Source of the DNA: Theocolax elegans
Taxonomy: Eukaryota > Arthropoda > Insecta > Hymenoptera > Cerocephalidae
NCBI GenBank assembly: GCA_026168455.1
Contig: CM047426.1
Span: 36,042,919-36,106,918 of the forward strand
Direction of reading: 5' to 3'
DNA length: 64,000 nt
Shown here piece after piece: positions 27,489 through 38,709 of this stretch (position 1 is the first letter of the stretch; every line of letters starts with the position of its first letter). The notes below the pieces were generated by a model. That model ran no database searches, was not told the DNA's origin, and was given only the letters and a program-made list of their open reading frames with translations. The translations under genes and the position numbers were made by a program.

Positions 27489-27526
<38 letters not shown>
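27489..27526 (+). repeat. (CT)n microsatellite
   Basis: CT dinucleotides for about 38 bases. Confidence 0.95.
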
Positions 27527-27530
<4 letters not shown>

Positions 27531-27570
27531 GCTCTCTCGCTCTCTTTGGAGGCTCGATGCAAAACGAGTA

Positions 27571-29034
27571 TCTATTGGGGAATCGGCGGTTTTTTGCACA
27601 TTTTTGTTATTCTTTGGATTGTTGCTGGTTTTTTGGGTTATTGATTTTTACTGAGAGTTTGGTTCTTAAGCAGTAAGATGCAAAGGAAAGATGCTTTTCT
27701 TACAAATAATATAAATTTAATGGATTTTCGTGATTGAAAAGCCTATTTCAATGTGTAATCATTTAAAGTGGACATATATTTTACTTAATATATATATTGT
27801 AATTTCATTAAATCTAAATAAATAACAATCTTATTTAATTGTTATTGTTTTCATTTAATATTTTAAAATTTCTTACTGACGGGTAGACAGCGGAGATATA
27901 CCTCTCAATACAATAGTTTATATGTATACACAGTTTTATATGCAGTTTAAATAAATATATTCAAATTTTATAAAATCCTGAAAATTTAGATCAACTATTA
28001 TACTTATACAACATATAATATTTCACAGTTACACCGATGTAAATAAACAAAACTATTTATCTTTATTAAATATCTTTATAAAATTTATATTAACTTTTTT
28101 GTTAATTTTTACTATAAAACTCTTATATCAATATTTTAAATGCAACATTTTTACGAATTCTGACACACAATAATATTTATATATATATATATATATATAT
28201 GCGGAGGAGCTGCTCAAAACTTATAATCACAGATATTGTTAGGTGTTTCGGACAGGTGTTCCCTTCTTGTATAGAAATGTCAAAAAATATATACATTTAA
28301 GGTGCACCACATTTTCGTTTCAATGAGACAGTTTTTGTATTAAATAAAAATTGTGATTATTTTTAATTATATACATATAATTTTATGGAAAGTGAAAACA
28401 CGTCGAAAATCGTGCCCATACAAAAATTTGATAAGTCGTTTTTGTGTATCGAAAAGGAACGAGTTTATAAATAGTTAGTAATTATCTGTTTAATATAGGT
28501 ACAGATTTTTAAATAAATAAAAAGTATAATTATAAAGTCTAATACTCCATATTTTGCAAATATCGAAGGTACTAGTTTTAAACCATTGAACTTAATCCAA
28601 AATATAATTGTTCGATGATATTAAGTATTAAATATTAATTTACAATAATTGCTAATATTTTTTAGTACTAACAAATGAATAATCTAATATTTGTATGCTA
28701 CATTAATATTAATAAGACTATGCTATAAGAATAATAATAATTATAATTAATAGTGATTATTGTAATTAAATTAAATGTAATTCGAATTTTTTAAAAATAT
28801 TTTTCAAAAATAGATTAAAATTTAGTGTAAATTTATTCATTAAATAATTAGTTTATGTACATTGCTTCAAATTAAATATATTATTAGTAATAATAATTTA
28901 TTATAAAATTAACACTGTGATAGCTTCTGTAACGTTATACAAATTTTATATTATATTTTTTATACTATTCTTTATACAAACATGTATGTGTGTGTGTGTA
29001 AATATTAACACAATAGCACTTATGTAAGAGTAAT
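27571..29034. other. AT-rich intergenic DNA downstream of ANAPC15
   Basis: Very AT-rich, with a (TA)n run at about 28178-28200. No gene was recognised. Confidence 0.45.
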
Positions 29035-29040
29035 TTTATT
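29035..29040 (-). terminator. Candidate poly(A) signal of ANAPC15
   Basis: AATAAA on the minus strand, 250 bases past the proposed stop. Confidence 0.4.
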
Positions 29041-29289
29041 TTACAAATTCTTAAAATATATAGTAATACAGTAGCATTACATACCAATTTTAAATTACTC
29101 AAATACAAAAATGCATCACTTATTATTGTAATCAATTAGTTGTTTTTTAAAAAAATGCATAAATAATATACTTTATATTTTGTTCAATTGTTATGCTTAA
29201 AATATTCTTTTTACAAAAGATAATTATTTACATTTAAATGATTTTACAATAATGAATTACTATCACTTTGTCAGTTCACAGCGAAATAA

Positions 29290-30112
29290 TTACTGAGGTC
29301 TGGTTGAGTCCTAAAAGCAAGTAAATTTTATTATTCTACTAGTCTTATAATGTTAACCGATTATTAAAAAAATGTTATAGATAAAACCTCTACTACCACA
29401 AAAAGAAATTCATGAATGTATACTTATATTCTTTCTATACAAGGATTCATACCTAATATTAATAGTTTTATAGAAATTTTATATGTACCTATTGATAAGT
29501 TTTGTCAATTCATGTAAGACATGCACTTTGAATAATTTTTCTTTATAAAATTAAAACTATAAATCTGTATTAGTATGTACTAACCATTCTTACAGTTGCT
29601 TCAAGAATGGCATCAGATGGACTAGATCTTTGTTGAGGCTGCGAGTAACTAACTTCCATATCCATATCATCTAATTCTTCTTCTTCTTCTTCATGAGTAT
29701 CAGATTCTTCCTCTTCCTCTCCTTCGCCTTCTTCCTCCTCCTCTTCTTCCTCTTCTTCTTCAGAACCTCCAAACTAGATAAAAAACCAGAAATTATAATT
29801 GTAAAACAATATATTTTTATAGTCAAGTGGTAATAAAATTGGAGGTTAACTTACATCATTATGTGTTTTACCAATAGGAATATGGTCATAACATACCAAT
29901 CGAAATTTCTCTCGCTAAAATAAGAATTCCACGTCATTTTAAATTTTGAAAAGTTAATATGTTTAATTTAACATTGAAGTGCTTACCCATGTTTGGTACT
30001 CCAGTTCCATTGCTGCTAATTCGCTTGCATCGTCAATTGGTTTGTCGGCGTTAAACCACAATGGATCGGTTGCTCTTGGTTGCAAATTTGGCCATAATGG
30101 CATAAACGACAT
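29290..30112 (-). CDS. ANAPC15: Anaphase-promoting complex subunit 15
   Basis: Model on the minus strand: exons 30112-29987, 29914-29855, 29773-29594 and 29310-29290, all phase 0, encoding 128 residues. APC15 is a small subunit of the nuclear/cytoplasmic APC/C ubiquitin ligase; it promotes turnover of the mitotic checkpoint complex on APC/C. The support is an N-terminal block (LWPNLQPRATDPLWFNADKP) like the vertebrate pattern LFP...TE.LWFN.D.P, then a VPIGK-like IPIGKTHND segment and a long Glu/Asp-rich tail, the family layout at nearly the usual length (about 120 residues). The last 21-nt exon is proposed because ACT|GTAAGA is a good donor and TTTTAG|GAC a good acceptor; without that splice the frame runs six to seven codons further to TAA at about 29567. 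The start is the first ATG, near an upstream NRF1-type site. Confidence 0.8.
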
Positions 30113-30249
30113 TTTTACCGAAATTATAGTAACTTGAATGCAAATACAAAGTAACGATCAGAAAATTTGTTTTGATCAGAGAATTCTGGAGTACGTGTGT
30201 GTGGATAAATATCTATGGTGTATGGCCTGCAGTCTGCGGTAACTATCAC

Positions 30250-30261
30250 TGCGCATGCGCA
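30250..30261. promoter_or_regulatory. Palindromic NRF1 / erect-wing type site
   Basis: TGCGCATGCGCA, a perfect match to the NRF-1 family consensus palindrome. It sits 138 bases upstream of the ANAPC15 start, a usual position in promoters of housekeeping genes. Confidence 0.6.
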
Positions 30262-30559
30262 ATTAAATAAAACATAGCGATTGTTTTAAAATTTTGAAAA
30301 TTGTCAACAAATTTCGATCAAAGAATAATAGTTTGTTCAATGAATCATTTCGATATATTTATAACAGACTAATGGATCCCTTAAAAAGCAAAGTAAAGTG
30401 CGTAATCACAATATCACATATATAAAAACCCGAATGAGCAAAGTCAAATAAGTTTACTATAGAGACATCTTTCGGCCATACGAAAACGTTTATCCACGTA
30501 CCAATGTACCATCAGTCAATAATTAAAGAACTAATTTTCGTCATCGGTAATCTTCAGTC

Positions 30560-30800
30560 GTCACCATCTGTCGTCAAATCCCTGAAATACTCGCGTTTTT
30601 TATTTCGTTTTCTACGTCCCCCTTCCCTTCGATATGTGCGGTATGTGTATGTGCCGCCCAGTCCCTTTCGCCGCAGCGCGAGGAAGTGTCTCGACTCTCG
30701 ACGCGACTCTCGTCTCTTGCGGGAGTGTTCAGTTCGGTCGCGCACAATTAACGTTCGTGTTTATTCGCCGTCGTGAATCTTCCGCGATTGTAATCTCGTA
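30560..30800 (+). promoter_or_regulatory. CpG-rich candidate promoter / 5'UTR exon, probably of Ctr1
   Basis: GC-rich block in AT-rich DNA with an insect-type initiator TCAGTT at 30729-30734. Possible 5' splice donors follow, such as GTAAAC near 30803 and GTTAGT near 30930. The Ctr1 start codon at 38710 directly follows an acceptor-like TTGTGCAG, so a 5'UTR exon upstream is expected and this is the best candidate on the plus strand. Alternatively it belongs to an unannotated transcript, or Ctr1 starts near 38.5 kb. Confidence 0.35.
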
Positions 30801-31609
30801 TCGGTAAACCGGGATACGATTAACGTAAAGCTTTTAATTTTAGAAGAAAACAACAGAGCGTTTTAAAATTATTCCAGCGATAAATACATAACTCCTAACC
30901 TCCTTGGATCTTTTCATCGATGTAAAGGTTAGTTAAAGGTTTCATTGAGCGTACGTGTGTATCTAGGTTACACACTATCTACTTATAGGCATACTGTTAA
31001 ATACGATTGCCGTTCTAATCCTTCAACAAATATAGAACGAGCTGCCGTTATGGTATTTTTCTCTTCTATTTTATCAAGTGTGCACGCGTACTTTCACTAT
31101 ACGGGTCGTTACGTGAATTGCTCGCAACATCCGCCGATGTGTCCCCATTGTTTTAACTACGATATCTCTCTCTCCCTCTCCCTCTCTCTCCTCTAATCGA
31201 AATTGTTTAATTATTTTAATTTACATTTATGACTACGTATGTAGAGGCTACCGATACATTTTAAGAATATTATAATTATAATATTTAAAGTTGCTTTAAA
31301 ATTGTACATACATTTAATGTAGAGTGCGTATGTCACGTGGAGCGCAGTAGACTACGTGCGCAAAACTTCATTGAAAAAAAAAAACAAAAATAAAATACAA
31401 GGGTCGACGGGTAGGTTATGTAAGAAGATGTTGGGATGAGCTCGTCTTGTGAAGAATTCGCGACGTTAATTTCAGGATTGATGCGTTTACTTACACGGCC
31501 TTGAGTCAAAGGAATTTAAAGTGACGGGAATTTTTCACGATAACCAATTCTACAAGTTTAAATTTGTGATATTGAATTAGTCTTAATATACTTACTTATA
31601 TGTAGGTAT

Positions 31610-31620
31610 ATACGTACATA

Positions 31621-31662
<42 letters not shown>
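31610..31662. repeat. (TA)n microsatellite
   Basis: TA dinucleotides with a GTA interruption near the left end. Confidence 0.9.
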
Positions 31663-31666
<4 letters not shown>

Positions 31667-34600
31667 TACTTGTATTTAAAGGTTAAGGTACGTGACGGTT
31701 TTGGAGAAGAACAAGTTTCGCGTAATCGCAGAACGAGACGATTTTCATATAACTTTTGTGATCGAGTTGAACTTTGCAAAGTTCATACATTGCATATAGT
31801 TTCGGATGTGTTTGTACTATCTACGATTTTTGTTTCTATATATAATAATTTAATACTTTACTATGAGAAAAAATTGTGAAATTTTAAAATAAAAATAAAT
31901 TATGTAAAATTTTTTAAAATATGTAGAATTTACATTAAAAAATTATTATTTTATTATTAATTTATTAATGGTATATGGAAATTACTATTTTATTCAAATA
32001 AGTGAAAGTTTTTATTTCGTATTTAATACACTGCAAACTATTATTTTAATAACTATTGGTGTACACGTGAAACACTGCAGGAAAAAAAAATTATTTCATG
32101 AAGTTTCTATTGCATGTGATAATAATTTAGAGATACAGTTATATACTCAGAAATAATATATACAATGCAATTGCATTGTTTTCTTTATATGTTAAAAGTT
32201 TTTTTTAAAAGCTTAATATTTATTTAATCTATCATTCTTATTGAACTTTTTTCTGTAAATTTAAGTAAATAAATTTTTAAAAATTTCATAAACCTTGCAC
32301 ACAAAGAATATTGGGAAAGATGAAAGAACTTTAATAAGAACTCCCTTTTATAGTACTTTTATAGACTTTTTGCACTCATATTTGACACCCATTGTAACAT
32401 GGATAATAAAGAAAACATGTTTAATTTGAGGAAAATTGAACAATTTTAATTTAATCTTTTGCTCAACAAATGTGAAATTAAATTACACAAATTAAATTGT
32501 TAAAGTCTGTGTTTCATTTGCAATTAATTTATTCAAAATCATACAATATTGTACTAAATCCCTTTAATGTCATACAATAGATTAACTAGATTTATTTTTA
32601 ATAATAAATTTCTTGTTAGTATTCAATACAGCTTTTGAAGTACTTTTGACAAAAAAATTTCACCCAAAAATAAATTATTTATTTAACTTGTTTTATATAA
32701 TAAATATTTATATTGAGTAATAAAAAAACGGTTTAGTGTGAGATTGTGTAATAGATAATCAATAAGCTTTATGCTATTTAACATTTGAATGTGAACAAAT
32801 TTGTACATATAATTTTATTACTGATTTATTTACACATAATTAATATAGTAGTCTACATTACTAATAAGGATCAATATTTTATAGGTACTAGGTAAATAAA
32901 CTATATGGTCTTACAATCACACATATTGGATAACAAACAAATTATCTTTTAATAAAACAGGTATTTGCTTCATTAATAAGAAATAAGAAATAATTAATTG
33001 AAAAATGTAATTTATTAATTGAGTAGTAATAATCAAATAGTTAGCATTTTGTAAGCAAAGATTCTTTGTTATCCGATTCATACAATTAATATATTCTCCA
33101 ACCAAGTGTGTGTTGCACGTGTGTGCGTGTGTGCGTGTGTGCGTGTGTGTAATCACAAGCTTTATCCATCCATTATTTTTCTGAAAAGCTGATTACGAAC
33201 AAACAATTTATTGTATAACCATTTTTCCATTTGCACTGTATTAACGGCTTGTACTTCGAGGTATACAAGAACATTACGTAACGTTGCATTAGAATGATTA
33301 AAAAGAAGAAAAATGTATTATATAGTACTAAAGGGCGAAACGGCTTATCTCTTTTCCTATCAATTTTATTGTAATACTACTAAAAGTTAGTAAAATATAA
33401 CGACGCAATTAATGCGCGTTAAATTGAAGGTCCGATTGTTAGATTTTCGTTAAAACCATTATCTGTATATGGCGCGGAGTTTGCATAACTCAAACGCGTT
33501 GTGTATTAATTATACATCAATGATTGATCCTGCTCGTTGTATCAATTGAAGCCAATAAAACCATACGGTTGAACAAGCCGTTAATCAGCAATGTATATGT
33601 ATTTTATATTCTTTTTTATCCATCGCGTAACATATACATCTATATACACAAGTAGTTAATTCGTATGGCCCAATCAATTCGCATATTCGAGATAAGATTT
33701 GCATTTTATTAAATTCTCCAATATGTGTGTGTGTGTGTGTGTATTGAAAGTATTTACTTTGGCTTTTTCTAGACCTTGAAAATCATGGATAATAAGATTC
33801 TTTAGAAAAGTGTTAGAGTATATTTCTAGAATTATACATATGCAGCTTTTTATTATTTAATTTCCCTTCACTTGAGGAAAAAGTTTACACTTGATGTTTC
33901 TCCCAGTTATATGTATATTTTTATTTTGCAGGATTACGGTTATGCATATTTTCTTTTAACTTATGAAGCTATCGTTGTTTTTTGTAATTATAATGCTTTG
34001 TATAGAAAATATTATCAACAATGTATATCTCATCAAAATTTTTTAAATATTTCGATTTACATTGGAATTTTAAAAGTCATAAAATATATGAATAGGATAT
34101 GACACCTTTGTTGTAACCAGTTATGGAAGTAATCGGTTAAAAAAGAACGATATGCCTTATGTCAATACAGAATAAAAGTCTGGTGATACTTTTATTACCT
34201 TATCAAAATATACTTATTTCAATTGCAATTGTTCGATATTGTAATGTGATATAGTGGCTCAACTGTTTTAGACATATATCCGTAATAACTATAATATACT
34301 GTAACTTAATATTTTGTACGATTAACGGTGATAAATATTATTTAAGAACTCAATATAAAGCACCAAGAGTTTTTTTAAATTAATAATTTTTATGAACAAT
34401 CGTTGATAATTATTAAAGAAATAAAACATTTGTCATGCAGTTTCTCAAACTTTTATTCGGTTATCTCGGGATTTCCCTCATTAGAATCGCAAGAGATGAG
34501 AAAAATTTGACGTTTTTATCCCGACGATGTAATGTTTATCAGTCACTTTCAGACTATACTAAATTTCTAATGAATTTAAAGAAATATGACAACGAATCAA

Positions 34601-37600
34601 TCGATCAATTCGTATAATTATTTATTTCAGTGGTGTTACGTAAGAACGCGTAATATATCGCAAAGAATTTCAATAAAGGGAATTCCAATGAAAAGACCGT
34701 AAGAATTCTTAGATGCACCGCAATGAACTTGGGGATTCTACTCCTTGGAAACGTCATATTTACCGACAATCGTTATCGTAAATGTATCATTTTCCCAAAT
34801 GTCTATACTCTTCATTAAACGATATAAAATGCATCTATTATGTTTAACGCGTAATATATTAAACACTGTGTAGAGTATTATTTTGCAATAATTATTTAAT
34901 CTTTGTTTTAATAATTTACTTGAAGTACTAATTTATAATTTTACTTAACATAATTATTTAGCAACTTTTAAAACGATTTGTAGGCGAACAAAATATAGTC
35001 TTTTATCCACTAGACTCGAGTGGATTCCATACACATACTCGTCAAGCAAAAACCAATATTTCAAAAGATTTATATTATCATTTCCTTGGAACGAAAGTAG
35101 ATTTAAAATGACTGCGAATTCTTGAGTAATCTTTACAATGATTTATGTCTCTAATATTGTGTATAGCTATCTATTTGATTTTTAAACCTTTTAATTATTT
35201 GTTTGTAAAATAAACGTATTCTGCTATACTGAAGATTTATATATATATGTATATATATAAATTTATAATCGAATTTCATGAGCATTGATATACAACATAA
35301 AATATATAAATGCGATATCCCTAGTAGAAAATAAAATGATATTTTAGGTATAAATTAGCCTATTTTAAAAATACGTAGTAAAAAGTAGTTATAAGCTACA
35401 TAAAATAACTATTCTTAACCATAAAATATTAAAAATTGCTAAAATTCTACTATTAAAAAACAAAAAAATACTAGTTTTCAATAAAAACAATATAATGTTA
35501 AAGAAATAAAGTTGACATAAATGTCGGTAATATTTCGATAAACTCTTCTCATTGATTATTCCGAAAAAGAAAAGAAAAACATTTTTAATTGGTGTACCGA
35601 ATTTAGCATGTAAATCAATTTCCATTATCTTCGTAGCGCGGAATATCATCAATGGTTTTGTTCTTTGTCATCGACTTGTTTGGATCGAAAACTAGCTTGT
35701 CTTGTGGTGTAGCGAACCGGAAACCACGATAATTCAAAACCGAGATATTTGGTCTATCTATATAATTTTTGTATGCATTATGCGTATGTATTTTGGTTTA
35801 GTTTATTTTTTCCTCAGTTTACCTCGTTGACAATGGTTAACCCGATCCTCGTGACGTCCTTCAGTAGTTAAGGATAATAATACGTAGTTTTATAATTTTC
35901 TGTCTTATCTACTTTTTCTTTTGCGACGTTTTCAATCTATTTTGTATTATATGTACGTGCATATATATATCTGGCTGTATAGGATGCGTTGAAACTAAAA
36001 ACAAGGTGTCAGATATCGGATTAATGAATATTTTCTTTCTTGCAATTTTTCAGTATAATACGTAATTTTTATCGCTTATGTACATACGTACATAAGTCTA
36101 ACCTTTATTATATCTTCAGCTCCTTATGTTGCCCGGCTACTAATTAACTACCATTTTTCTCTTATCATTATAAATATAACGGTAATAAAACCCTATATTT
36201 CATTTAGCGAATAAACGATATTTTGTTAATACGAGTTTATGCAAGAAATAATTTATTTAAAGACGAAGTTAACTAATCTAATTTCTTCATTGGACGATAA
36301 ACATCAAAGTGCATATATAATTTATAATTTATATCTGTTTAGAGATGTGTGATAATTATTTCTTCACTTTGACTTGCAACGTTTCAGCGTATTCATGCAA
36401 ACTTCGTAAAATTAAAATGTCTACTCATATTTTTTCTAAATGCGACAGTTACGTACAGCTGTATAACTTAAATAACTAAACGTATAATTAATTGTACGTA
36501 CGTCATTATAAAAGACGTATAAAATAAATTGAAGACTACTGATACACTCTGGTAGTGTGAAGTTTAGAGCACACCTCAATTAATTATTATACTAAATTCC
36601 GCAATGTATTATAATTTATCTAATTTAAATTGATTATTAAGATAAACGTTGTATTAGTTCGATCAGCCTAATAGGAAAAGAAACATCAATTGATACCGTA
36701 ACTTTGCGACGTTTGGCTGTTTCTTTGTCAAATATCTCATAACGAGGTAAAACTACTTTGAAAAAATATTCCCATAAATACCAAGATTGATTCACATAAT
36801 TCTTAAATCATCTATAATGGTTCTTCAGTAAATTCTTTTTTCAATATTTGAAATATTTTTAATAAATGTATTATAAATATAATAAATTTTATATATTTTT
36901 TCAATATTGCACAATAAAATTGAAAACAAACTTATACGACTCTAGAATTTCAAATAAACATTTATAGAAACGATAAACATTAAAGAATTCTGGTATCTTT
37001 AAAAAATATATCGAATCTCCTACTACTGTCAATTTCGTCATTCCGAATTAAAAAGTTTGCTTGACTGAAGCTCGATACTCAGAGCTGATGGGAAACCCAG
37101 TATTTCGAGTGTATTTTCATCGTTAATTTCCTGATGCAAGATTAAACTTTATAAATAACAATTCGGAATGCATTGACGAATTGTAAATAAAATTTGACAT
37201 TTTAAGTAAACCATTTTAAAAATAAATTCCATTCGTTCAATAAGTCTCTACGTTTTAAAAGTAATCAGTACATTTATTGTGCAGTTTTTGCAACGAGGTT
37301 CATTTATAACTTATTGCAAATATTAATCGTTTCTGCTCACAATTTATTATCGAACTATAGCCATGCAACTTGGTTGCCAATTACATTTATACTTATCTTA
37401 TCTCGATGTAAACAGTTGAATATTCCCAAGTCATATTGTGTGTAACAAACGTGAGTTTTTACATATTAATCCTGTATTATGAAAGTTGCAATTGTACCAT
37501 TCCATGTATATAGTAATGAGTATAGCAGGTGTCTTTTTGGGCGTATGGCATATAACATTTTTTTAATCTTAACAAAACTATATATATTAATTAATTAATA

Positions 37601-38398
37601 GATTTCGTTTATTTTTCAACAAGAAAACGTTTTAACGGTAAATTGTAGTCAATCTACGTAAATATCAATATTATTAATAATGCTTGATATATCTTAATTC
37701 ATAAAAATAATTGTTTTATTAATTTTCAACGCGATAACTGCATTCTCTCCTACATATATACGTAATCGAGTTAAAAACTATCTAGATGTTTATTATTACC
37801 CATTCAGACAATACCTTTTTTGTTTCGTCTTTTTCAAATCAGGTAAACAAAATTATACTGCCGTTTATTACTATTGTTGGAGAAGGTATCTTTCGATGCG
37901 TGTGCATTGTTTGGTAATTGTACTGCAAAGTGAAAAATACGGATTATTAATTGAACGTACAGGCAAAATGATAAGAATGTTACTTATTTTTTTGTAAACT
38001 TCTTGCGGTATTGTTCTGGAACATCGCCTAGCCTTATTGGAAGTTACAACGAACGAAATTCTTTTGTGAAAGGGAGAAAATAAACCATTGAATCTTACGT
38101 AAGAATTGGAAACTTGGAAAGTATCATTATAGGAAAGGAATTAAGTATTTTATTAAAAATATTTTTGCTCTTACCCTGCGGTAAAAATTTTATTGAATTT
38201 CGGTCAAACTTGACAAAACATGACAAGGTTTTTGTATCGACAATTAATTGACTATGTTTACATCGAAATGATTAAGCCAAGAGATACTTCTTGAATATTT
38301 TAAAAGTCTCTGGGCTGACCGTGTGAGAGGAAAAGAGACCGAATTCGCAAATGCAGTTGCATAAAGTGTGACAGGGTGTAGCAAGTTACTATCCCCCT

Positions 38399-38422
38399 CC
38401 TCTCTCTCTCTCTCTCTCTCTC
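38399..38422 (+). repeat. (CT)n microsatellite
   Basis: Pure CT, about 24 bases, some 290 bases upstream of the Ctr1 start codon. Confidence 0.9.
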
Positions 38423-38709
38423 TTACACACACAGCTCACCGTTTCTCTGCTTCACATACATTCTCGTTGGGGCGTTAAAATTGAAACTTTTAGAAAGTAC
38501 ACGCTCTCGCTCGCTCGACGTTCACTACTTATATACCGAAAATAACGGCGCGTAATCTCCGGTCTAATTCCAATCTTTTGGTACTTACTCTGTTTATCCG
38601 CACAGAGATACGCGCGTATTATAATCCTGGATACATAATGGGTTTAAATGTTCAATCGGTTTATATTTAAAAGATATACGATTGTAATTAGTTTGAACAA
38701 ATTGTGCAG

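Larger units (their letters stand above)
27070..27570. other. CpG-rich island flanked by opposed GA and CT tracts
   Basis: A (GA)n tract (27195-27255) and a (CT)n tract (27489-27526) bracket about 230 bp of moderately GC-rich DNA. The tracts are mutually complementary. No gene was recognised. Confidence 0.5.
30801..38709 (+). other. Probable 5'UTR intron of Ctr1 (about 8 kb)
   Basis: AT-rich DNA with a (TA)n run at 31610-31662, GT repeats at about 33123-33150 and 33724-33742, and a CT tract at 38399-38422. No coding exon was recognised on either strand. Its role as an intron depends on the promoter guess at 30.7 kb. Confidence 0.35.

Noticed and set aside
30554..30776. ORFs of 90 and 63 codons on opposite strands in the candidate promoter
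   Set aside because: They overlap each other in GC-rich DNA, show no family resemblance, and the block has promoter-like features instead.
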